Shown: positions 33,813 to 43,800 of the stretch, in pieces
Layout: each line of letters starts with the position of its first letter
Numbering within the stretch: the stretch's first letter is position 1
Source of the DNA: Klebsormidium nitens
Lineage: Eukaryota > Streptophyta > Klebsormidiophyceae > Klebsormidiales > Klebsormidiaceae
Assembly (NCBI GenBank): GCA_000708835.1
Contig: DF237141.1
Coordinates: 87,665 to 151,664 of the forward strand
Direction: 5' to 3'
Length of the DNA stretch: 64,000 nt
Program-made: the position numbers and the translations under genes
The notes under the pieces: model-generated
Seen by the model: the letters and a program-made list of their open reading frames with translations, nothing else
What the model was told of the DNA's origin: nothing
Databases searched by the model: none

Positions 33813-36800
33813 ATGGCAAATACCAAAGGCCAACGTGGCTCAAATGCAACACGCAAGCTCAACCGGGAACCTGGACGGGATGCGGGCAAAGCGGGGAGCG
33901 GAACCGGAACGACCAAAGTGAAGCATCAGAACGGAAGCAAAATTGGAACGGTAAAGCCGACATGGAAAAGCGCCGGAACAGGAAGCGGAACCGGTGCCAA
34001 AGTCGTCCCCAGCAAATCAGCGAAGGAGACAGTGCAGACATTGCCTGACACGACATCCGACGAAGAAAGCGAAGCCGGGAATCGATCTTTGAACGGGCGT
34101 GTAAGCGGAAGCGAACCGGAGCCGGAATGGGTGGAGCCTCGGAGGAAGCTCGTTCCGGTGACAGAGACCGGAAGGAACTACGTCAGCCGCTTCGCATACC
34201 AGGTCCGTGGAAAGCGCTTCAGAATTTATCTTCAACTTTCCAACTCCTGGAAGCGACTGCGAAACCTTTCCTTCTGTAATATAAGCTCTCTTGATACATA
34301 TTTTCGCCTTGCCTGGATGCTTCGTCAGAGAGAATCAACGGTGGCCAAAAATCAGTCCTTTTTTGAACGCCCTTGTGGGACACAGAAGACTCGTATGGTC
34401 GCCCTCACTTCTGGAACACAGACTGGAACTGGTGAAAGTGAACGAAACAATTTTAAGAACGAAAATTTTCGCTGGATCCGTTCCTTCCTTCAAGCCGCGC
34501 CCGACGATTCTGTACCAGGTCTTAATGACAGCGGAGCAAAGATACGAAAGCGCGTCATTTGTTTTTGGAGAATAGAAAAAGAAACGCACGGACCTTGATC
34601 TGACTCGATTTCGTTTTCCAAGTCCGATTTAAGCCGCGCGCGGTGGTAAAAACGGCTTCCCGACGTGGGAACAGTGCCACGCAAACGGAAAGTAGTAGTA
34701 AAGATCACAGAATCGAACGGACCTAGTTCTATGCAAATCTGATTCTTTGTCAAGGTCTTGAGTCTCAAGCCGCGCGCGGTGCTGTACCACGGCTTCGCAA
34801 CTTCGAAGCAAGCTGAACGTAGGGAAACGAAGAATTTCCGGAAAAACAGCAGATCACAACAATCGTTTAGCTTATTTATTTTTGCTTTCCAGGTCCTGAG
34901 CTTCAAGCCGCGCGCGCTGCTGTACCACGGCTTCGCGACGTCGGAGCAGTGCGATGAGATGGTCGCACTGGCCAAGCGGAAGAAGCTGACGCCATCGCTG
35001 ACGAAGGGGCAGCGCCCAGGGGACCCGCAGAGGGCCAGGACCAGGTGGGTCCGCTGACGTCACTGAGAACAAACAACTTTTTTTCGTATTGAACGGTAGC
35101 GCGAGGCGACATGAATTCTTTAATTGAATTGGAGAGGTCGTTCTGCCCAAAGTCTCCATTTGGATCGTTTTCTGGCGCTGATCGGTCGTCGTCCGCAATT
35201 GCTGCCTTCACCCAAGTCGATTCACAGCTATTGGTTGTGCTTATAGCTTCCGATTTATGTTGATGTCCTGGCATTCATCAAATGTCGTGCGCAACGTTCC
35301 CGTGCCCTTCGAGGCATGCTTCTGCAGAAATGTAAAGAGGCGCTTAAGAAAGAAGGACCGAGTTTGGCAGAGGCCTCGAGCACAGCCAGCGTCGATCCAG
35401 ACTGCTGGACAAAAGCGGAGTTGGTCGAGATGCTTCTTGCGAACCTGCTTCCACTATAGCTTTTTCACTACCCTTACGTTCCGCCTTAGATCGCGCGGTT
35501 TTCCAAATAAATATCTGCATCCTGCTTGCAGCTGGGGCGTCTTCCTTCCTCCAAAAGCGGACGGCTCCGGCGTCGTAGGGGAGTTGGAGCGGAAGCTAGC
35601 GGAAGCCATCATGATACCGGAAGATCACGGCGAGGTAAACTGAACCTCAGTCTGACAGTAGTCCCATAGAATAAAGGTGAATCGACCACTTAATTGATGA
35701 CTGTAAAAACCAACCCGCTAACTACCCTTTCAAAGAACAACAGTCGTTTCTCTGAACCATTTTCTCTGTAATGGAGTTGCAAGGCGCGCAGTTACATGCC
35801 GATCATTTTGCTGGCAGCGTTTGCAAGTACTTCTCTCAACCTATTCTTCACTTGGAACGAAGCTAAAATCAACCTATGTCCCTCAACATTGTCATCAATG
35901 CAACAGCTTCCCATTCCGGTTCTTCGTCGAAATGACACTCAGATCTCAAAGTCATGCTAAGATTGACTCGACGTGGCATCTTCCAGCACCAGAAACCCGA
36001 GCCGCGGATGTCGGTTTTAAAAGTTGGATCTTTGTAAGTTTCGGAGTTTTTTCTGGAGAAGTTTTGAAGAACTTGCACTTACGTGCAGGAGTTCAACGTT
36101 CTGCGATATGAGATCGGCCAAAAGTACACCGCGCATTTCGATGACCCGTGCCGGAACCCCGGACTGCGCGAGAGTGGACGGGTACGTTTCCGGCGACCCC
36201 GTTTCTCGGCTCGCAACCCGTATGGTCGCCGAGCCGAGGTAGCTGACGTGCTGGGAACTTGCCTGCTTCTGGCGCTTTCACACCGTCATCGACTTCAGAA
36301 AGGCCTCCGGCCAAGGGTTTGTACGTTCAGTGCAGTAACTAGATGCGCGGGGAGCTTCAGCGCTGGCTCTGGGAAGATCCCTAGCGTCCAAGTCATCACT
36401 CTCAACGTTTCGAGTGCAACAAGCAGAGGCGCCCACGATCCATTGTTTACGGATCGTAAAACCGTAAACAAGCCCGATCTAGAAGGGGGTTTACCTTTCA
36501 CTTATCGAAAGAACATTGAATTGGGCTTCTGGTTTTACCGCAAGCCGTCGTCTGCAACGGCACACTGGAAGGATTCGCGATCGGTTGGATATATTGTCAA
36601 AGCGGTTGCTGGTCTTTCGAAAGGTCCATCTTGTCAATTTTACTTGAGGCGCTCGCCCGCACTAATTCTTTTGCAGCTTTGACTTTGACCGGTCAAGGCG
36701 CTCTCCGGTTCCGTCCGTCACCAATCCGGTGATTTTCCACGCAGCGCTTTTTGACAGCGCGATCATTTTGGCATCACGATCCTGACAATCTCAGCCCGCT

Positions 36801-38574
36801 CAGAATTTCGAAGTTGTTAAAAGCGCGGTTCTAAGCGACGGCTTCACGTCCCCCGCAGATGGCTTCGTTTCTGCTGTACCTTTCTGACGTGGCGGAGGGT
36901 GGAGAAACGTGCTTCCCCTGCGAGGTGAGCACCCAATCCGCGCGCGATTTTGAAACCTTTCGCGCGTTGTTGGCTTCGTTCTGCTGTACTTTACGCTCGT
37001 TTTGATCCTTGTTCAAAGCCTTTCTAACGTGGACAAAGGCAGGCCGGAGACGGGCTTCCCCCTGCGAGGTTGCATCCGATTGCGGGCGCGACCCAGAGGG
37101 ATGATCCGCGCGCGTTTTGATTTCCTTTCCTAATTTTAATTCCTGGAACACTGAGCGCAATAGGTGGGCCCCATAAAGGCGTCGAATTCTTTGCTTCTCG
37201 AGTACGCGTGCGCCTATGGGCGACCCTGGCTGTGTTTTTGGGGCTGGCTCAGAACTGCGAGAAATCGCATGGCCAGCTTCAATCCGAGACGGGGATTCTT
37301 GCGCTTATACAAGGGAAGGATTGGATATCGATAGGAAAAATATCGATAGATCTCCAATGGATATTCTCAGCCGTGGCGCCGTTGTTCTGAACTAGATCAG
37401 TGGTTTGATGGGTTTTGCCTCGAGGTTTCGCCCGTTTGACTTGAGGCTTTTGGGGTTCTGCTTGATCAAAGAGCATGATCTGGAATCTCGACAACGCTTA
37501 CCTCAGGCCTTGAGAACTTGAGTGCAAATTGACGGTTATAAATCCAAAAAAAAGTCTTAAAAATACAAAGTTACGGTTATAAAATATGAAAGACATTTTT
37601 TTCAAAAGATTTTTTCAATTTCATCATTTTTAAAAAGATTTTTTCAATATTATCTTTACTACTCAACATAGGCCACCGCGAGATCGACATTTACTCCCGT
37701 AAAACCAATATTGACTCCCGCAAAAGCCAACATTGACTCTAGCACTCCGCTTGGTGCAGAACGGCGACGAGGCGGATAGCGACTGCGACGGGTTTGCGGG
37801 GTTCAAGGTCAAGCCGCGCAAGGGCGACGCGCTCCTGTTCTACACCTTCCGGCCCGACGGGACGCACGACGAGGTAAAGACGTCAGAAAGCTTATTTTCT
37901 CAAGCTCGTCCTTTCCATTTTGACTTTTAGTGCATCTGGCTTGACATGTTTTCCTATAATAACTTTGAAGTTTGAGACCTGAGCGGCCGTCGCGGTAGCT
38001 TCGACGTGCAACGTCTGCTTTTGACGTCGCTTCACGAGCGCTTGTAAGAGAATCTGGTGTTGCGACAGGAACGGCGGTGGGCATTTTTCATTCTATACTC
38101 GCACTTTTGATCCGCTGCAAGCACGTTTTTCGGCACAGGCGCCTGTTGATACACGCACCACTACCTACGGTGAATGAGGTAACGCAAATCTAACTCTGTG
38201 ATTGGGTTGCGGTAGTCTTCATTCAGCTGTCTGAGCCACTCGAATAGTGAACGGAAGAAAGACTGACGGCTGCTATGACAACGTCTGCGTGCGTCCGCGA
38301 AAATTTTGCTCCTCAGTCTGTAAGAGATACTTCATGTTATCTCTTGGAGTAAACTGAATGCAGGTATCGGTCGATATACCCAGTTGTGCACATGGAGCTT
38401 GCTTCCGTTCTTGTACATGATCCAAATGTAACATATCGCGCGATGTTAGCCGCGATTCAATGCGCTTTCATTCATTCTCTGCTTTTGCAGGCTTCCCTCC
38501 ACTGTAGCTGCCCGGTGGTCCGAGGGGAGAAGTGGGTAGCAACCAAATGGATTCATGAGAAGCCGGTCTACTGA
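33813..38574 (+). CDS. prolyl 4-hydroxylase (2-oxoglutarate/Fe(II) oxygenase)
   Basis: Hydroxylates peptidyl proline using O2, 2-oxoglutarate, Fe(II) and ascorbate; plant members act on cell-wall proteins such as extensins. Exons 33813-34202, 34893-35044, 35532-35634, 36089-36181, 36859-36924, 37760-37873 and 38491-38574 join in phase to 333 residues. Core motifs: KPRALLYHGF at the start of the domain, RARTSWGVFL, the iron ligands His231 and Asp233 in AHFDD, YLSDVAEGGET, GDALLFY, His310 in SLHCSCPV, and the 2-oxoglutarate lysine Lys320 in GEKWVATKW. All catalytic residues are present. The oddity is the N-terminal 130 residues: basic, Gly/Thr/Ser-rich, and without the signal anchor usual in plant enzymes. 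A good acceptor lies just before the ATG (about 33809), so an upstream exon could exist. Exons 2 and 5 have ghost copies in adjacent introns, and intron 6 has a very AT-rich patch at 37540-37660. Confidence 0.9.
34475..34820 (+). repeat. three ghost copies of the 5' end of hydroxylase exon 2
   Basis: Copies at about 34475-34521, 34611-34678 and 34742-34820 repeat 34880-34945 (TTCAAGCCGCGCGCG, CTGTACCACGGCTTCGC). The copy nearest the exon is nearly intact over the first 15 codons. Confidence 0.92.
36966..37070 (+). repeat. ghost copy of hydroxylase exon 5
   Basis: It repeats 36859-36930 with an insertion in the middle: TGGCTTCGTTCTGCTGTAC at the left and GACGGGCTTCCCCCTGCGAG at the right. Frame broken. 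Confidence 0.85.
37686..37745 (+). repeat. ~25-bp tandem repeat before hydroxylase exon 6
   Basis: Three units of the form CGACATTTACTCCCGTAAAA / CAATATTGACTCCCGCAAAA / CAACATTGACTCTAGC. They lie just upstream of the acceptor of exon 6. Confidence 0.75.
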
Positions 38575-40831
38575 AGGTCGAAGGCAACCGGAGTCCCAAA
38601 CGCCGTCCGTACAGCAGATCTCCTTCTTTTGCAAGAAGATCGCGGTCGAATACATGAGATGGCATTAGGCGACAGCTTGACGCTGAATGAAGTCGGTCTC
38701 TCGGCCTGCAAAGACTGGGCCACTCAAGTACGGATGCCTGCGTTATTCATTTTGCCCATCGTGTTTCGAGCCGTATCAGAATCTTAGCCGCCTACTGCAG
38801 CAATGCGTCACTGCATCAATGGGCTGAATTCTAAAACCAATAGAAGCCAACAAAGGGAGCTTTTTGTTGTCAACATGAACACGACGTATAAAAGTCCATC
38901 GGCCATACCGCGAAATAAAGACCGCATTGGCACGAACTTCTCAAAAGTATATATTCGTGGCCGAAAGCTGACACTGACATACTTAGACGTCTAGAATATT
39001 GTCGAATAGTCGATGATGCTACAACTAGGCGAAAGAAGCCACTTTTGCATATGAGTCTAGTACAAGTCAACTCATCCCTTAGACGACTGATCCAACTCCT
39101 CTTTTGAGAGTCAGTATAATTAGCTAGGCAGCATAGGGCCACGACGGTCAGACAGCGGGGCCTTCAACCCTAAAACCTTGAAAGCCTTGAAATGCTATTG
39201 GAGCTGAACCGCTTTCGGGCTTCAGGTGTTTCAGGGGGCGGTTCTTGCAGTTCCAGATTCAATGAGTGGTCGAGTCTCGACTCTCGTGGCTCTCGCCTCG
39301 CTCGGTTTACTTGGTCAATGATTGCGGCAATGATTGTGTAAAAAGAGCACATCCGAAAGTGTCCCATCCGAACTTTTCGTTAACGTTACGGGCGGGGCCC
39401 GCGGGAGGTCCCGGTTAGGACAGCCGGGCCAGGATTTGGACAAAAATACGTTGAAATGAACGGCCGGTACGGTACCCCGGCCGGTCCTTTACGTACCGCC
39501 TACGCATGGATAGTCAAATCTCACCCGGTCCGTCTGGTCAGCGGTGTGCCGGTGGCGTCATGACCCGCGAGAATCGCGCCCGGCTGGGATAAAAGTGGTC
39601 AAAAGAAACCCTGTTTAGTAACCCGAGAGAATAGAGTGCTTCGCTGGTCCACCAAATAGGGTTTCTCCTTGACCCAGCTCAGGCAGCGTATCTGTATCAA
39701 TGTGACAAGCCTGAAGCACGAAACACGGAGGGTGAAAGTGGAAGGGTACAGAACTGGAAGGAAGGAGAAACTGGCAGGGTGGAACTGGAAGTGGAACTTG
39801 AAGAAGAAGTCTGGAAGGGGCATGGTCATTGTTCCCACGAAGAGGTAGCTGGTACTAAGGTCGCTTCTTCAGCCGGATCTTAGGAAAGACCCTCAACTTA
39901 GGTGCTCGATAATCTTCAAAGAGCTGCGGCAGTTTCACAGCCATATGATAGACGTTGAGTTCAATGTGGGATCTGCTTGTTTTCGCAGAAAGCAGTGAGC
40001 TAGCTGAACATCAGCGGTGCCTTGTCTTGTCCGGGTGCCGGTACTTCAGGTGAGTATATTTCTTCTATCCACAACTTTGCAAACCTCTTGCGTTGGATAA
40101 GTGGCTTGCCAGAATTTTCCAGGACACTGCATGGCTGTTGAAATCTCTGCTCGCGTTTCTTGCGATCGTGCAGTCCCGTTGGTGGTATCGCGTTTGCTTC
40201 CGCTTAGCTGTGAATAATGCGAAACATGATGCCGCTGACAATGTTAAAAGTGGTGGCATCAACTCAGGATCTGTGAAGATCCTGTTGTATGTAAAGGTGC
40301 TTGCTGGTTGTTGGTGGCCCCTCTAGCTGGCCGTCGATGAGAATGTGGTCTGTGCTTAATTTTCTGCATATAATGTGATTAAACACAGAAAGCTGAGCTT
40401 AAATCTATAGTTTGTGTTTGACGCAGCTCCTTCTGAGCAGCTTGCCGGTTCTAGACAGATTGGGAAGCCTAAAGGTTAGAAACTTAGTCAAATCTAGACG
40501 AATTAACTAACCCTGACTAACGTTTAAGCTCCCCCATCCTAGTAAGAGTGGCACGTTGCTTGAAAGCGCTGTCCCTCTCACCTTCTAACAAGGCCAGCGC
40601 TCTCACAGCCTGCTTTCGCAAGCCGCTACTTCAAATTTAACATCCGCTCCGTCTCCAGGCTCCAGAGAGCCCCGTCTACAAGCTGACCACAACACTTTTG
40701 CAAAGCTTCCAAGCCACTACTTTAAACGTGACCTCTGCTCATATTTCAGGGATCAGAAGAACCCCATCTACAAGCCGACAGCAACGACTTAACACCAGAT
40801 GCGGGAATGAGCAGCGCCTCCCTCCAACAAG
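38575..40831. other. intergenic region, hydroxylase to GT90 gene
   Basis: No recognised exon. The stretch 39360-39600 is unusually GC-rich with a near-palindrome at 39461-39483 (GGCCGG...CCGGCC). The last 220 bp before the GT90 start contain a duplicated segment, listed separately. Confidence 0.55.
40617..40778 (+). repeat. duplicated segment upstream of GT90 exon 1
   Basis: 40617-40686 and 40707-40778 are diverged copies, sharing CTACTT.AAA, CTCCAG/TTTCAGG, and CC.TCTACAAGC.GAC. The second copy has an acceptor-like TTTCAG before its conserved part, so it may be a 5' UTR exon with its ghost. Confidence 0.65.
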
Positions 40832-43800
40832 ATGTTATCGTCGCTGCGGAAGAAGCACCCATCCTCGTTCTTCTCCCTGCGGTGCTTCTCGCTGTTCCGC
40901 ATCGTGATCGGGATCCTGCTGTCAGCTCACATCCTCCTCCATCTGCGTCACTCGCACGTCTTATCTCTAGAAGGCCAGACGGACGCATTAGGTGAGGGTT
41001 TATCGAGCAATTTAAATATGTTGTTAAGATTGCGGCCTTGTAGAAATGCCATCAATTTGTCAGCGACAGTGTTTTGCAACAGTTGGCAACTTCTCTGCTT
41101 GTCCAGCTTTTGAGAGCCGCAGCTGGACTCAGAAGCGTTTCCCTTCAGATTGTCAATCCTACGCAGTTCTGGGTTCTGTTTAGCCTGTTTCGGAGTAGGA
41201 GGCTTGTTGTACCGTAAGATTTCAAAGGTTTCACTCGCTTTGGTTGAGAAGAGTACTTACGATACGTTTGCGTGGCTTGCAATGAAAGGCTGCCATCGCT
41301 CGCCAGTGCCGTGTTGAAGAATATCAGCGGCCTGCTAATCGCAGGTGTCAACGCTCGGCTTCAGGCTTCCTGGTTCGTCTGATCATATCTTTTGGACAGG
41401 TCTCTGTATGACAACATCAAGCATGATCATTTTCATCTTTAGCTCAGCTATTCTAGATGGGGCTGTCATAGAGGTTTCTTGCATACCCTAAGGACGAAGT
41501 GTGCCAGTCTCGGCACCAGAGGTCTTGAGCTGACCATTTTGGGGAGTCTTGTCACGTCAGTTGCAGTGCGACAATCGTTTTAGGTGTTCCACAGGCTCCA
41601 GAAACCGAGAGTGAATAGTAGTGTGTTTGTTGTCTCTCTTGGCTATTCCGTCTCAGCAATTGCTGTCCTCTGACAAGACTCAAAGTTCGTTTTGAGAGAT
41701 GAAGAAATGCCCCTCTTTTACGGCGGAGGAACCTGCTACAAAGAAGGACAGCCGTTTCGCCTTGATGCTTGTAGTCCTTCATAGCATGTTGGTCCTTTCT
41801 CCATGGACTGCTGTCCGCTCAATGATGCTCGTTCTCAGTACCAGAATCCAGACAACCAAGTGTTGTCATCCGCATCGCAGGTGACGATGACTTTGACAGA
41901 GGTGCCACAAGCTCACCGTCCCGCTTCGGGCAAGCCGCTAAGCTCGTGGGATCTTTTCTGCCGAAGACCAGAGCTGGGAACGCCGTTCCGAAAAGCGCGC
42001 AATCTAGACGCGCACTTTTTGGGGATTTTGTGAATGGCCTTACCGGGGGGAAGCATGCGGGGGTGTCTGAGGGGGGGGTTGGCAAGGGGCGCCAAGCGGG
42101 GGGCAAACAGGGTGAGCTGACTTTGTCCCCCCTTGACAAGGAAAACGAAAAAGCTGGTTCGCTGCCTGACTCCCAGGGGGGTGGTACTGGTAGCTCAAAT
42201 GACCCCCAGGAAGAGGCGAAAACGGGGGCAGGGGTTGAAGGGGGCGAGGAGGAGACGTCAAGGGATCCCCCTGGAGAGGGAGCTTCACAGGAGGGGGAGT
42301 CGGAAGAGGAGCAAACAGACCTCCCAAGGGAGGACCCGCTAATGGGTGTGCTGTCACCGGAGGATAATGAAGAGCTCCAGCAGATCGAGGGGTTGCTGGA
42401 GTATGAGATCTACGTCGCAGATAGGGCGGCAGCAGGCGACTTTGATGAGGGAGAACTAGACCGGGAAGAGGAGCCGTCCGGACCGGTATCGACAGAGAAG
42501 CATTGCTTTGGGGGGGGCTGCGCGAGCAGTGGAAAATCTGAGGGGGCTGCGACGGAGAGCGCGAGTGCGGCAACGCAGGGGAGCGATGCTGATTCAGAGG
42601 ATGAGCAGGCGTCAGAGAAGCATGGAAAGGACGGAGAAGGGTTCGAGCCTGTTGACGAGCGGCAGTCTACGGACGGACGGGCTTTAGAGGTGCAAGAAAA
42701 GGACGGGGCAGAGGTTGCGTCTTTGGAGAAGGCCGGGAAAGAAGAGCGTGAGTTGGAAGAGTCTGATACCGATGCAGCGTCGGGGGAGGCCGATGAACCC
42801 GACTCAGAGGTTTCTGAGAGTGGGGATGTTCAGACGGGGAGTGACAAGAAGAACGCCGAAGAAACTCTCAAAGAAGCTCCTGTTGTTGCGAAACCCGAAA
42901 CCGACAAGTTGAGTAAGAGCCGAGGGGCCTTCGAGGGCCCCCTCTCGTCGGATGACGTCAGAGACCCAAAGCGGCGGCGCGCGCTGCTGCAAAAGAAGAT
43001 CGACGAGCAGCTCAAGCCGTACAAAAAGGGGGGGTTCACGTTTGCTGACGTGGCAGCGCAGAAGGAGAAGAACCGGATGAGCACGCACTTCATCATTGAG
43101 CCGGGGAATATTACTCTGCTCAAGGATCCGGCCGAGTTGAGCGACAACTGGAGCTACTGGTTTAGGTGAGGCTGTGGTTGGTAATCCATTCTCATGACTT
43201 CGGAAACGCTGAACTGCTTGAAAGCGGGCTTGCTTTCCAACTTCGCGCTTGCGCCTTCTACGCGCGTAGCCGCGGGGTTCGGACTAGACTCTCATTGCAC
43301 TGGAAAGTGTTGAGCTGCTGTCCACAGTATACGACGACTCAATGAGTCTTGCTTTCAGAGTATATTAGCGGATAAGTGGGAACAGTGCAACACCCTCTGT
43401 TGCTCGGACTTTTGATTTTGGAGCTCGCCAGAGGGCAGCAATTGCTGTTGCCCTGGGTCAACAGATTTTGTTCACAGCAGGGCTTGTGAAGGCTTCGCAT
43501 CAAAACGTACGCCAGGAGATTGTCCAAGTCCCAGCATCGCCTTTATTGCTCGCGTCTGCAAGCCAGGATGAGCGATTGGGGCCGAACTTTTCTGCTGTGG
43601 TCACCTGATGCAGCATATATTCTGGCCCTTACCTTCAACACAACAACGATTCATTATTGCTCGGACGGAATCTGCATTGTCATTGCCGAACGCTGAGATG
43701 TCTCTGAAGTAAGGACCAAGCAATCACGCGGTTTCTTTGACGCTGACTGTTGCAGTTTGCCTTGCACAACCGAAGCTTGTTGTTGAATCGCCCGAAAGTC

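Noticed and set aside
42040-42573. Pro/Ser-rich 177-residue minus-strand frame
   Set aside because: It is the antisense shadow of the acidic Glu/Gly-rich GT90 exon 2; reverse-complemented acidic codons give Pro/Ser/Leu runs.
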